From contig OY728143.1 of assembly GCA_963277665.1 (NCBI GenBank), positions 1,119,656,110-1,119,720,109 on the forward strand: a stretch of DNA of 64,000 bases, in the 5' to 3' direction. Below are positions 47,674 through 61,514 of the stretch, piece after piece. Source of the stretch: Viscum album (lineage: Eukaryota; Streptophyta; Magnoliopsida; Santalales; Viscaceae). The notes under the pieces are model-generated. The model did not search any database. It was not told where the DNA came from and saw nothing but the letters and a program-made list of their open reading frames with translations. The number at the start of each line of letters is the position of its first letter. Position 1 is the stretch's first letter. The position numbers were made by a program, and so were the translations under genes.

Positions 47674-50600
47674 TGTAACACCCCAAGCTTCCATGGTACG
47701 CTTCTCTTTGAATAATACAGTAGCGTGTATTGTACGCAACTTCAAGATTCTAACACGCTGCGACCAATCAAAGTTGTCATTATTAATATTAATACCCACT
47801 TTTGGAAATTTTATACATTTTATCATTCAAAATGTACTTCATTTTTTGATTCAGAATATCGACATTATCCTAGGATGAAATTTTGGCACTTTTTGGATAA
47901 CTTTTATGTTTTGATTAACAGTTAAAATTACTAAATTTTTATTATAAGCAACTTTTTTAATTGAAATAATTAATAGTGATAAATTATGAATTTGAGTGGT
48001 TTTAATATATATTTAGAATATATTTTTACCATTTAATACGATTTTTGTCATTGGACATAATTTCACAATTAAACCGAACATAAACAAGCATTAGTCTTTT
48101 AATAGTTATTATCTCTTAAAAACACGCTTTTTGTTTTAACGACGGGAATTAATATTAAATTAATTTCTGCCAGTTCAATGTTTTTAATTTGGAAAAATGG
48201 ATTCCATATTTGGAATCATGATTTCTAAATTGTGTAAATAGGTAACTTTCATTTTTAGACATTTTGAATAATTACTTCGGTAAATATTATATTTACCATG
48301 GTTAAAGGGTAAATCCGGTAAATAATGGGAACAAATAATATTATAATAAAAATAAATTACCCTAAAAGGTTTCCTAACCTTATTGGTTGATACATTTCTG
48401 ACAATGGGCATCCTTGAATCGATTTTTGGATCCCATGGAGCCACTTGTTGGTGATAAGAACACTTTATATTAATTATGTTAAAATAAATACAAAAATGAC
48501 ATAAGCATATATCTTTTTGAAAAACACTTTTTACATAGCGTTATATATGTTGAAATTTTGAATATAAATATTAATTAGAAATCTGAAAAATTTTCATACA
48601 TAATGGTATTTTACTTATAATTTTTAGACATTAAATAAATTAATTTATTTATGACACAAGGATGATGCACTAATTACCGTATTAACGAAAGATTAAGATA
48701 ATTATATTATAAATACCCAAATAAATGTAATTTGAGACTTTTTATAAATTAAAATAATTTTATAGGTTAATATGACATATTTGGATTATTTATATAAATT
48801 TTTTTCGAAGTAATAATGCTTTTATGAATTTATTAAAAAACAATACCCAATAGTGTCAAAATTGACATAAAAGAGTTTTTAAAACAAATATTATATTATT
48901 AATTGATATTCAATTCCTAAAAATCTATGTTTCGGCCAAGAGACTTATATCATGATAGGTGTATCATTATTGGACCACTTGGGGGTAGCTTGGAGTTATA
49001 TAGTATGTTTATTAACTATATAATATTAAAATACAAAGTGACATGGTAAGTGTCAAATTAATTAACTAAGAGTCAAAACTAAAATATAAGGTTAATATAA
49101 TGACCCAAACCTATCTAAATTATATAGTTTGAGTGGTTTTTGACCCATACCCACCTTAATGTTTAAATGATATACTTTAGAGCCATTATAAACCGAATAT
49201 GAATTTATTATAAAATAATATTTCTAGATTTTCCTAAGGTGCCCCTCCTCCCCCTTATAAAAGAACAACATTTATAACCAATTATCCACACATTAAAATC
49301 CTTTTGGATAGGCCAAACCCTGCCCAAATACTCTCTCAACATCCCTAACTTCAACATAGAGGCCATAGTTTGATCATAAATTCAACTTAAGGAGCCCTTT
49401 TGATCAAATCAAAAGGAAGAACCCGAAGAAGATGTAATTTTTCACCACCCTTTTTCATGTTCATTTCTTCTTCAGCTTCTTCTTTCTTTGCTATTCCCAT
49501 TCTAAAATAATAACTCCAGTATATTCTATATACTGAGATGTTATTATAATTATTTTACAACCATATTCAGTATTCTATCCATCCTATGAATGACATGTCA
49601 CCATACGTGCGTACGTACGGCTTACCGTCTCCACGTCGTGGGGTAATTTTAATTCAAAACATTATTATTTGGATGGGTATAATAATGATGTGTAATTCAT
49701 GTAAATAATAAATATAACATGATAATTATTGTGTACATATGATATACCATCCAATCATATATTATTTTAATATCAAAATAATGATATTGTCGCTCGTACA
49801 TACGTACGGACTACCGTCTCCACGAACGCGATGAGATTCATTCCCCATCGTATCCATTCAAGTATAATTCACATTTGATGGTTAAAAATAATTTTTAAGG
49901 ACTTTATATAATTCTGGATATGAGTAAGATACAACCTATCCATAACAAACATGGATTATGGAACAAAACATGTAAAAGAAAATGATTAAGTTAACACCCA
50001 AAATGACAATAATACTAAGATATTATTAACAATGCAATGTTAAAAGATCATATATGATATCATATTAATGTATATGATTATTGTATAATTTAATAACAAT
50101 TAATTCACCATTATATAGGAGGTTAACCTACCATCAACCAAGGAAAAGTACAAGGTAAGGGTTATTGTACAATCTCTTCATTATTCGAGGTTATTTATAC
50201 ATAAATATCTACTCGGACCTCTTTATCATCCACATCCATGTTTCTTAAAAATTAATTTCAAAAAATTCTTACTATTTTACAGAATATGGGTTAAAGTCAT
50301 TTATACCCTTGTTTGACTTTTATAAGAGGTTTATAAAGGAATCTTTAAGTCTTTTTCCAAACAAGGTCTTTTTTAACCTTTTCGACAAAATTAAGGTAAG
50401 AATGTTTTTTTAACTCATACGGTGGGTGCTACTATTTTTCGCCATTATAAGATCGTCAAAGCTTCCCTTAAAAGTTTATAAGAATATTTTCAAAATTAAT
50501 ATTTTCATTATGTGACTCTTAAAATATTTCAAAATATTAAGATATATGTATCTCTAAAAAATGGTTTTGATTTCATCTATGCCAACATCCTTTGATGGAT

Positions 50601-51472
50601 TTTAAGTTTATTTGAAGTTGATTTATTATGATAAAAAACTTCCATATTGTATTGAAGTTTTTGTGATATGTTTTACTGTGGATGAGATCTTTTTATACCA
50701 TTCATTTCTTATGGTTAAAGTATTGACATTTCATATGCTAGTTTTAATACGAATGTTTATGATATGTTTAAACCTTTTCATATGAGAATGTATTGGACTT
50801 AGTAAGTTACGGGTGGAGCCCGCTATAGCTTCTCGATGCATCAGTAGGTCTCATGAGACAACTAGACGTGGAATTGGCGGAGTCCCTTTCCCAATTTGAT
50901 TTATTGTTTTGGGTAAGGCCTTAATAATTTTAGACGTCTTGGCTGAGGCCTTGACAAAATGTTTCAGAATGTCTGGCATTATACATTCCCTCATTATGGA
51001 AATAATATTGATGGTTCATGTGGTCATTCGACTAGTAGAATACCCATGATTATGTTTTATTATGGCATTATTTACTCATCTCATGTTCTTTACATAATTT
51101 TATTCATGTATATTATTGGTAATGTCATGTGGTTTCAATTATTTTCCATGCTTAATATTTATGTCATTTTCCACTGTATTACTTACCCTTACTGAGCGTT
51201 TGAGCTCACCCCTTTCAATGTTTTATTTTTTTCCTAGGATATGAATAATATAGTTATTAGTGACCTTCAGGCATAATCTAGGGGGCTTGGATGTTCCTAA
51301 TGAAATATATTTGTGTTGCATTTCTCTTCAGGATGTAAAGTTGAACATATGTATGAATATTATTTCCAATAATACTAAACTGATCGGTCTTTCGAGACAT
51401 GATTTACTTGTGATCATGACAATGTAATGTAATAATGAATTGACTCTATGTAACTATGGTTTGGGCGTTACA
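47674..51472 (+). repeat. 3' LTR of element D
   Basis: TGTAACACCCCAAG to GGGCGTTACA. It keeps a TATA box at 49256, CpG-rich blocks at 49602 and 49787, and splice-like sites at 50155 and 51237. Confidence 0.92.
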
Positions 51473-51477
51473 TATTA

Positions 51478-54400
51478 TGAGTTTCTTAGACATTATGTAA
51501 GAACAAATAAATTTTTTCAGATAAAACAAGTATTTTTCAAAAACTGAAATTTTACCGCCTTTTAATGGAGAAGCCTTTTTAAATCCAATATTTGAAACTA
51601 TTATATATTAAATTTTAAAAAATAATCTTCTTCATTAAAATCATGACATATTAATTTAGTTTCGATAAAGTTTTGGTGTTTTTCTTATAACTTTCATATT
51701 TGGGTGAACAGTAAAAAATACTATATTTTAACTGAAAACAACTTTTTAAATCAAAATAATTTATATTGTTAAATTATACATTTTAATGGTTTGGAAGTAT
51801 AAATAGATTATATTTTTACCATTTAATCCAATTATGGTGATTGTATGTAATTTCACTTTGAAATTGGACATAAACAATTGTCAGAATTTTGGTAGTTATT
51901 ATTTCTTAAAAATAGGCCTTTTGGTTTTGACAGTGGGAATTAATTTTAAATTAAAAAATGAAACTTATATGTTTATAATTTGGTAAAATAGACTTCATTA
52001 TTGATTTCGGAATATCAAAAATAGCTTAGGGTGAATTTTTAGCATTTTTCTGAAAACATTTAATTTTTGATGAATAATGAAAAACAATGAGTTATAGTTT
52101 AAAACTGAATTTTTATTTAAATAATAATTTATTTTATTTAAATTTAATTAAGGTCAAAATAGATACATAACATCTATATATGTTCAATGTATTTCATTGG
52201 AGTTAGTTTAAAATAATTTTAGATATATAAAAATTTTATTGAACTTTTCAACGTCTTTTACCCACATCCTTGGAGAATTTGGAAATTCACATAAAACATA
52301 ATTTTACCACTTCTGTGAGTGAAATTTTGAAAATCCGAGAGACACGGTTAATATCAAGGATTAAAATGTGGTTCAATGAGATGAAAATAATTTTTTGTGA
52401 ATAGTAACTTTTTACTTTTATTTACCATGGTTAAAAGTAAATAGGGTAATTAAGGGTAAAAATGATATTAATATTACACTAACACATGTTCTAATTCTAT
52501 TAGACAAGTGTATCTTGACCAAAAACAACCGTAGGAATAAAATATTTTCATATAGGTCCACTTAGATTAGATTAGGGTATTTATTGTTATTTAATTCAAA
52601 GAAGAGTTAAAAGAGTTAAAATCAATGTTTAATTAAGAAAAAAAATTAATATAGGGTTATTCATAATATAAATTTGATTAAAAAAATTAATTAGAAAGCT
52701 AAAAATATTTCCTACATAATGGTATTTTATTTATAATTTTTAGACATTAAATAATTTAATTTATGTATGACATAATTGTGATGAAGTAATTACATAATTA
52801 ATGAAATATTAAGATAATTGATATTATAAATACCCAAATAAATTTAATTTGAAACTTTTTATGAATTAAATTAATTTTCTAGGTCAATATGACATATTAA
52901 GATTTATTATATGAATTTTTTCTATTTAATAATGCTGTTATGAATTTATCAAAAACAAAATACCCAATAGTGTCAAAATTCACATAAAAGAGTTTTAAAA
53001 AAAATATTATATCTCTAGTATTCTATATACTGTGATGTTATTATAAATTTGGTACCACCATATTCAGTATTATATCCATCTTTTGAATGACATGTCACCA
53101 TACATGTGTACGTATGACTTACCGTCTCCACGCCATTGTGTAATTGTTATTCAAAATATTATTATTTGGATGGGTATGTTAATGATGTGTAATTGATGTA
53201 AATAATAAATATAACATGATAATGATTCTTTATATATATTATACCATCCAATTATATATTATTTTAATATCAAAAGAATGATATTGTCGCTCGTGCGTAC
53301 GTACGGACTACCGTCTCCACGAACACGATGACATTCATTCTCCAACGTATCAATTCAAGTCTAATTCTCATTTGATGATTAAAAATAATGTTTAAGGACT
53401 TTATATAATTCTTTATATGATTAAGATACAACCTATCCATAACAATCATGTCTTATGTAACAAAACATACAAAATAAAACGAGTAAGTAAACGCCCAAAA
53501 CGACGATAATAATAAGATATTGTTAACAAAGCATTGTTAAAAGATCATATATGATATCATATTAATGTATATGATTCTTGTATAATTTAAAAACAATTAT
53601 TTCACCATTATACAGGAGGTTAACCTACCATCAACCAAAGAAAAGTAAAAGGTAAAGGTTTATTTCACAATCTCGTCATTATCCGAGGTTGTTTATACGT
53701 AATTATCTACTGGGGCCTCTTTATCATCCATATCCATGTTTCTTAAAAATGTATTTCAAAACATTCTTACTGTATTTCAGAATATGGGTTAAAGTCATTT
53801 ATACCCTAGTTTGGATTTTTATAAGAAGTTTATAAAGGAATATTTTTGTTGTTTTCCAAATAAGGTCTGTTTTATCCTTTTTTACAGAATTAAGGTAAAA
53901 ATGTCTTTTTTAACTTATACGGTGGGTGCAGATATTTTCCACCATTATAAAATCGTTGAAGCTTCCCTTGCAAGCTTATAAGAATATTTTTGGATTAAAT
54001 GTTTTTTTAATTATGTGACTTTTAAATGATTTAAAAAAATATATATTTCTCTCAAATGTTTTTGATTTCGTCTATGTCAACATCATTTGATGGATTTTAA
54101 GCTTATTTGAACTTTATTAATTATGATACAAAACTTCCATATTGTGTTGAAGGTTTTGTGATATGTTTGACTGTGGATGTGTTATTTTTATACCATTCAT
54201 GGTTTATGGAGACAGTATTGACACTTCCTATGCTTGTTTTAATATGAATGTTTCTGTTATGTTTAAAACTGTTCATATGAGGAATTCATTGGACAAAATA
54301 AGTGATGGGTGGAGCTTGCTATATCTCCTTGATGCATCGATAGATCTCATGAGACAAACTATAGTCTTGTCACAAGGCCTTAAAAAAATATTATTTGTAG

Positions 54401-54932
54401 TCTTGGCACAAGGCCTTGACTATATGGTTATGATAGTCTATAATTATGCATTCCATCATTATGAAAGTGGTTATTGATATTTCTTGTGATTATTCGACTA
54501 GTAGAATATCCTTGTGAATAAGTAAATGGAATTATTTCATTTCATTTCTTCCATATTATTCTGAAGTTCAGGTTTAAAAGGCTTTCATTTTAGTTACACA
54601 TTGCCTTAAATGTTTATGCTTATTTATGAATGTTTTCACTATATTGTTATCCTTACTAGGCACTTCAGCTCACCCCTTTCTATGTTTTATTTTTTCCAGG
54701 ATGTGAAGAAGTATTTTATGAATGACCAGCAGGGATTGTATAAGGGGATATGATTGTGCAGACAATATGTTTTTTTAGTTTTCACTTTATGATGTAATGT
54801 AACCTTTATGAATGTATCTAGTGATTTCAAGGCTATTAAACTAATCGTTCATTTGAGACTTGATCTTTTGTGATCATGACAATTTTATGTAATAATGCAC
54901 CGACTCTGGGTAACTGGGGTCGGGGCGTTACA
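51478..54932 (+). repeat. 5' LTR of element B, piece 2, with an internal deletion
   Basis: TGAGTTTCTTAGACATTATG continues B's LTR after D (compare 57442). At about 53010 the sequence jumps to what is 59600 in the 3' LTR, removing about 615 bases including the TATA box. CpG-rich blocks remain at 53099 and 53284. It ends GGGGCGTTACA. Confidence 0.85.
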
Positions 54933-55431
54933 ATAGGTATCATAGGAAGTTTAGTACAAACCATGGGAGATAGATTTAGATAGACTCTGATTAGAGCACA
55001 TAGACCTAAGATGAACTTTTAGGATTAGTAAAGAATAACTACCAATAATTTTGGTATTGTAGATATTTTGTGAGTTTTCAAAGCAATACATCTCTGTTTG
55101 GATATGAGAACATAGAGGCGGCTCTGGCACAGATGTACCTAGGGGTAATACCAAAAAATAGCACTTTAAGCTAGACTCGAATGGGAATTGGTGCATGACA
55201 ATGAGCCTTGGTGCACTCTTGGTTACAACACTCCCGGGGGGTATACTTAAGATAATTCTCATTTTCTTTACAAACCATTATGAAGTGTTTATGAGTATAT
55301 ACTTCCTCAAAGAAAATATTTTTTTATGATTCTGGATTATATCCATAAACCTTTCAATTTACGTTAGGTATTTTACAAGTTTGGAATTATTGTAATTCAT
55401 AAAATGACCTAGTTTATTCTATTGTATAGAA
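54933..55431 (+). other. Leader of element B with decayed primer site
   Basis: TAGGTATCATAG at 54934 stands for TGGTATCAGAG. The rest aligns with the D leader and includes the antisense frame at 54951-55262. Confidence 0.7.
54951..55262 (-). other. Antisense open frame in the B leader
   Basis: A 103-codon minus-strand frame starting MRIILSIPPGSVV, similar along its length to the D frame at 42709-42984. In A the equivalent region is split between frames (7978-8181 keeps the TKIIGCSSILILKVY part). Function unknown; possibly only inherited DNA homology. Confidence 0.3.
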
Positions 55432-55990
55432 ATGGCGCCCAGTAGAAGGAATGTGAACTCCAGTAATACGTATGATCTATAGAGTAAGAAGTATCATATC
55501 TTTCATAGTATTAATCCAACAATTAGAAGGTAAATAGTCTCTCATGAATTCTCAACATATGAAGAAATAGTATCCTCTATTATTAAGATAAGTAAAGAAT
55601 CCTCTGAGTCATATGGCATTGAAAGAAAGCAAGAGAAGAAAATGATGGAAGAGAGAAAGATGGATAAAGGGAATAGGTAAAAGAAGAATTTTCCCATATG
55701 TGATAATTGTGGGAAGAAACACCCTACAACATGCCAGAAAGGAATGGGAGTTTGTTATAAGTGTGAAAAAAAGGACACCAACTATGTGACTGTAACGGTA
55801 AGAAAAAGGTTTCAAATGTACAATGCTTCATCTACATGGAGTTGGGACACTATGCGAACCAATTTCCAAATCATCAGAGTATGCCCCAAATGATGATATT
55901 AAATAATAATCAAGTTATGATACTACCGCATATTTGGAGGAATGATTAGAGTTCTTATGTTGTTATTAAAGAATTATGTCATTTGAGTGT
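55432..55990 (+). pseudogene. Remnant gag of element B
   Basis: ATGGCGCCCAGTAGAAGG at 55432 is the same start as in D. After stops and deletions the zinc-knuckle region is readable: CDNCGKKHPTTCQKGMGVCY near 55698, then a shift within a run of A near 55766 breaks the CCHC motif (the GHQLCDC part is in another frame). FIYMELGHYANQ near 55828 is the third knuckle with cysteines lost. Most of the capsid core present in D is absent. Confidence 0.7.
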
Positions 55991-56524
55991 TTTATCAACG
56001 ATGTACTAGTTATAATAATTATGGTGTATATAAGGATTGTAATGCATTACTATTTTATTAAGGATTTGAGATTGTGTGGAAACAAGAAAAGTGACTCAAT
56101 AGCAGGTTAAATGTTTAGAAAATATATGGTTGAGAGAAAGATAAACCATAATATGGTTCTGATACCGAGGTAGTGATTTTGGAATAATATGTGATTGATT
56201 TGGATAAATTTTATTGGATATTCTTGACTACCATGAAAGCGATTAATGATATTCCATAATTGTATGAGTTCACAACATTTTTTTATAGAAGGATTATATC
56301 TAGTATTCGATAAGGAATAATGGATCATGAATGTAATTAATAAGGTTTTATGGTAATTCAGTATGTTGCAGTATTTTAAAAGAATACATGATGAAGGTGT
56401 TCACATGTTATTACATGGAAAAAGGATCTTCATTGTCTTTAACTTCCTTATAAATTTTGGACGGTGAGTTTGGACAGAAGTATTTTGGATAAATCTAGTT
56501 TGAGATTATTTTTGGATTGCCATA
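55991..56524 (+). other. Decayed interior of element B downstream of gag
   Basis: Colinear with A 9109-9682. No pol domain is recognisable. Confidence 0.5.
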
Positions 56525-56642
56525 AAAGGACAACCCGGAGGTCGGGCGGCAACCGTTCTCTTCCGGAAAGGCCACGAGACTTGAAACCGCAACCGTAGGG
56601 TGACAAGGGTGTATCACCTACCACTGGCCCACGTGATGTCCT
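56525..56642 (-). mobile_element. tRNA-derived SINE-like unit inside element B
   Basis: The minus strand has an A-box-like GGCCAGTGGTAG (56629-56618) and a B-box-like GGTTTCAAGTCTC (56588-56576). It is homologous to 9683-9801 and at the same place relative to gag and the 3' LTR, so it is inherited rather than a fresh insertion. Confidence 0.65.
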
Positions 56643-57254
56643 GGATTGAATAATGTAGTCTTTTTTTAAAAAAAATATGGTAGATGAATTATAAATTCAT
56701 TTTTTTGAAACCCTATACAAATAGGATAAATATAATATTATTTTTACGTTGTATTATCTGTTAGAGTGAAAGATGAGTTTGTGGTAGAAATTAGTTAAAG
56801 GATGATACTCTACTTGTCGTGTATATATTTTTCTTCATCTTTTATTCTATGAAGAAATTAATTCTTATACTTTAGTGAATGGATCATAATACAAAAAATG
56901 TGTTATCCTAATACCATATATTTTGTTGAACTGATGGTATTATAAATCATCATAGATTGATGAATTTAAGGCCATCAATTTTACACTAGTTTGTGGTTGA
57001 TGACCTTAATCAGTACCTATAAATGTTTACATTTTTTCTCCAATAATCTATCTCTAATTTCCACCAATGTTCTCCTAATCGAGATCATAATTTGGTGGTG
57101 ACCCTTTCATTTTCCTTTTCCTCTTATTAAGACTGAATTTTATTAACCTAATTTTTAATGTGGGTTTTCCAAAAAGTATCTTCTATTTTAAACCTTTTAT
57201 TTTCAATAAATAATGTCAAATTGAGAGGACACAATTTATTTAAGTAGGGAAGAA
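56643..57254 (+). other. 3' interior of element B
   Basis: Noncoding and colinear with A 9802-10403. It ends in the purine-rich AGTAGGGAAGAA before the 3' LTR. Confidence 0.6.
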
Positions 57255-60200
57255 TGTAACACCCCAAGATTTCATAGTACGTTATTTTCTTCAAAGTAAT
57301 TCAATAACTTTCACTACACGCAACACCGAGTTCTAGCGCACCATGACTTACCGAACAAGCCGTTAAAAAGAAGTTATGAATAGTATTAACTGAATTTTTA
57401 ACTTTATATAATCCTTATAATTTTATAATCCATATTATGAGTTTTTTAGACATAATGTATGAACAAATACATTTTTTCAGATAAAAGAAGTATTTCTCAC
57501 AAAAAGAAATTTTACCGCCTTTTAATGGTGAAGCCTTTTTAAATCCAATATTTGAAACTTTTATATATTCAATTTGACAAAATAAACTTCTTCTTTAGAA
57601 TCGGGACATAAGAATTTAGTTTCGATAATGTTTTTGTTTTTTTTTTGAAAACTTTCAAATTTTGGTGAATAGTAAAAAATACTATATTTTAAGTGAAAAA
57701 AACTTTTTAAATCAAAATAATTTATTTGTTAAATTATACATTTTAATGGTTTGGAAGTATAAATAGATTATATTTTTACTATTTAATCCAATTATGGTCA
57801 TTTTAAGTAATTTCACTTTGAAATTCGACATAAACAAGTGTCAAACTTTTGATAGTTATTATCTCTTAAAAATACGCCTTTTGGTTTTGACAGCAGGAAT
57901 TATTTTTAAATTAAAAAATGAAACTTATAAGTTTTTAATTTGGTAAAATAGAATTCATTATTGATTTTCTAATATAAAAATTAGCTTAGGGTGAATTTTT
58001 GGTATTTTTCAGAAAACATTTAATTTTTGACGAATAGTGAAAAATAATGAGTTATAGTTTAAAACAGAATTTTTATTTAAATAATTATTTATTTTATTTA
58101 AATTTAAATAATTTCAAAAAAGATACATAACACCTATAAAATTTCAATGTAATTCATTAGAGTTAGTTTATAATACTTTTAGATATATAAAAATTTTATT
58201 GAACTTTTCACCGTCTTTTACCCAACTCCTTGGAGAATTTGGATATTCACATAAAACATAATTGTACAGCTTCTGTGAGTGGAATTTTGAAAATCCGAGA
58301 GACATGGTTAATATCAATTAGTAAAATTTGGTTCAATAAGATAAAAATAATTTTTTTAATAGTAACTTTTTACTTTTATTTACCACGGTTAAAAGTAAAT
58401 AGGGTAATTAAGGGTAAAAATGATATTAATATTACCCTAACAAATGTACTAATTCTATTGTACAAGTTTATCTAGACCAAAAACAACCTTAGGAAAAAAT
58501 TATTATCATTTATGTCCACTTGGATTAGATTAGGACATTTATTATTATTTAATTTAAAGAAGAGTTAAAAGAGTTAAAATCAATGTTTAATTTATAAAAC
58601 ATTTTTAATATAATGTTATAAAAAAGATAAATTAGATTATAAATATTCATTAGAAAGAAAAAACTATTTCCTACATAATGATATTTTATTTATCTTTTTT
58701 AAACATTAAATAATTTAATTTATTTATGACACAATGGTGATGCAGTAATTACCTAATTAATGAAATATTGAGATAATTGATAATATAAATACTCAAATAA
58801 ATGTAATTTGAAACTTTTTATGAATTAAATTAATTTTCATGGTTACTATGGAATATTAGGATTTATTATATGAATTTTTTTTGATGAAATAATTTTGTTA
58901 TTAATTTATCAAAAACAAAATACCCAATAGTGTCAAAATTCACATAAAATAGTTTTTAAAACAAATATTATATTATTAATTGATATTCTATTCCTAAAAA
59001 TATAAGGTTCGTCCAGAAGACTTATATCATGATAGGTTTATCATTAACGGACCACTTGAGGGGTATAATAGAAGTTTATAGTAAGTTTATTTACTATATA
59101 ATATAAAAATACAAAGAGACATAGTAAATATCAAACTATTTAACTAAGAGTTAAATATAAATGATAAGGTTAATATAGTGACCCAAACATGTATAAAATA
59201 TATTTGTTTAAAGTATTTTGACCCATACCCACATTAAACTTTAACTAATACTCTTTTGAGATATTAGAAACCGAATATGAATTTATTATAAAATAATATT
59301 TCTAGCTTTTCCTAAGGTGCCCCTCACCCCTCTTATAAAAGGAGACTCCCCCTTCTCTCAAATTCATACCTTCAAATCCTTTTGTCTTCGACAAACTCTT
59401 CCCAAATATTCTCCTAACTTCCCTGAATTCAACCTAGAGTCCCTAGTTTGATTAGAAACCCAACCTATGGAGCCCTTTTGATCAAATCAAAAGGAAGAAC
59501 CCGAAGAAGAGGTAATGTTTTCACCGCCCTCTTTCAAGTTCCTTTCTTCTTCAACGTCTTCTTTCTTTGTTATTTACATTATAAAATAATAAATCTTATG
59601 TCTTCTATATACTATGATGTTATTATAAATATGTTACAACCATATTCAGTATTATATCCATCTTTTGAATGACTTGTCACCATACATGCGTACGTATGGC
59701 ATACCGACTCCACGTCGTGGTGTAATTGTTATTCAAAACATTATTATTTGGATAGGTATGATAATGATGTTTAATTGATGTAAATAATAAATATAACATG
59801 ATAATGATTTTTTATATATGATATACCATCAAATTATATATTATTTTAATATTAAAACAATGATATTGTCGCTCGTGCGTACGTACGGACTACCGTCTCC
59901 ACAAACGCGATGATAATCATTCTCCATCGTATCCATTCAAGTATAATTCTCATTTTATGATTAAAAATAATGTTTAAGGACTTTATATAATTCTGTATAT
60001 GAATATGATACAAACTATCCATAAAAATCATGGCTTATGTTACAAAACATATAAAAGAAAACGAGTAAGTTAACACCCAAAACGACGATAATAATAAGAT
60101 ATTATTAACAAAGCAATGTTAAAAGATCATATACGATATCATAATAATGTATATGATTCTTTCAAAATTTCATAACAATTATTTCATCATTATACGGGGT

Positions 60201-61509
60201 GTTAAACTACCCTCAACCAAGGAAAAGTACAAGGTAAGGGTTTATTTCACAATCTCTTCATTATCTGAGGTTGTTTAAACGTAATTATCTACTGGTACCT
60301 CTTTATCATCCACATCCATGTTTCTTAAAAATGTATTTCAAAACATTCTTACTATTTCTTCATAATATGGGTTAAAGTCATTTATACCCTTGTTTTACTT
60401 TTTATAAGATGTTTATAAAGGAATCATTCCGTCATTTTCCAAACACGGTCCTTTTTAACCTTTTCAAGAGAATTAAGGTAAAAATGTCTTTTTTAACTTA
60501 TACGGCTCGTGCATCTATTTTCCACTGTTATAAAATCGTTGAAGCTTTCCTTAAAATCATACAAGAATATTTTTGAAGTAAATGTTTTCTTTTATAGTTA
60601 AATGATTTCAAAAGAAAGAGATATTTCTCTCAAATAGTATTGATTTCATCTATGTCAACATCCTTTGATGGATTTTAAGATTATTTGAAGTTTATTATTT
60701 ATGATACAAAACTTCTATATTATATTGAAGGTTTTGTGATATGTCTGACTATGGATGTATTATTTTTATACCATTCATGGTATATAGATAAATTATTGAC
60801 ATTTCTTATGCTAGTTTTAATACGAATTTTTATGTTATGTTTAAACCTGTTCATATGAGCAATGCATTGGAATTAATAAGTGACGGGTGGATCCCACTAT
60901 ATCTCCTCGATGAATTGGTAAGTCTCATAAGACAAAATAGTGTCTTGACATAAGGCCTTGAAAAAATATTATTTGTAGTCTTGGCACAAGGCCTTGACTA
61001 TGTTTTCATAATAGTCTGGTATTATGCATTCTATCATTATAAAAGTGGTTATTGATATTTCATGTGATTATTCGACTAGTAGAATATCCATGTAATAAGT
61101 AAATGGAATTATTTCATTTTATTTCTTCCATATTATACTGAAGTTCAAGTTTAAAAGGCTTTCATTTTAGTTATACATTGCCTTAAATGTTTATGTTTAT
61201 TTATGAATGTTTCTGCTATATTGTTATCCTAACTGGGCATTTGAGCTCACCCCTTTCTATGTTCTATTTTTTCCAAGATGTGAAGAAGTATTATATGAAT
61301 GACCGACTTGGATATTATAAGGGGATATGATTGTGGAGACAAGATGTTGTTGTAGTTTTCACTTTATGGTGTAATGTAACCTTTATGAATGTATATAGTG
61401 ATTCCAAGGCTACTAAACTAATCGGTCTTTCGAGACATGATCTATTGTGATCATGCCAATGTTATGTAATAATGCACCGACTCTGGGTAACTGGGGTCGA
61501 GGAGTTACA
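57255..61509 (+). repeat. 3' LTR of element B
   Basis: TGTAACACCCCAAGATTTC to GGAGTTACA, 4255 bases and uninterrupted: the reference copy for the B LTR. TATA box at 59334, CpG-rich blocks at 59681 and 59865, donor-like site at 60234. Confidence 0.9.
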
Positions 61510-61514
61510 ATCTT

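Larger units (their letters stand above)
38854..51472 (+). mobile_element. Element D: full-length Ty3/gypsy chromovirus with 3.8-kb LTRs
   Basis: D has near-equal LTRs (3801 and 3799 bases), perfect TGTAAC/GTTACA ends at the outer boundaries, the duplication TATTA (38849-38853, 51473-51477), an intact primer site at 42657, a purine tract at 47660 and a single gag-pol frame from 43156 to 47625. Removing D restores B's LTR exactly (ATCCATATTATGAGTTT, as at 57430). The domain order and chromodomain-like tail suggest the Tekay/Del chromoviruses, which also have long LTRs. About 25 in-frame stops make it inactive. Confidence 0.92.
38672..61509 (+). mobile_element. Element B: non-autonomous gypsy-type LTR retrotransposon, interrupted by D
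   Basis: B is flanked by the duplication ATCTT (38667-38671, 61510-61514) within element C. Its LTRs are 38672-38853 plus 51478-54932 (5') and 57255-61509 (3'). The interior (54933-57254) is colinear with element A: primer site, gag remnant, SINE-like unit and purine tract, with no pol. The 5' terminus is mutated (CACAACACC for TGTAACACC). The 5' LTR has lost about 615 bases near 53010. Confidence 0.85.

Noticed and set aside
38854..51472. An endogenous plant pararetrovirus instead of a retrotransposon
   Set aside because: True LTRs, integrase, chromodomain-like tail and a target duplication are present; no movement protein is seen.
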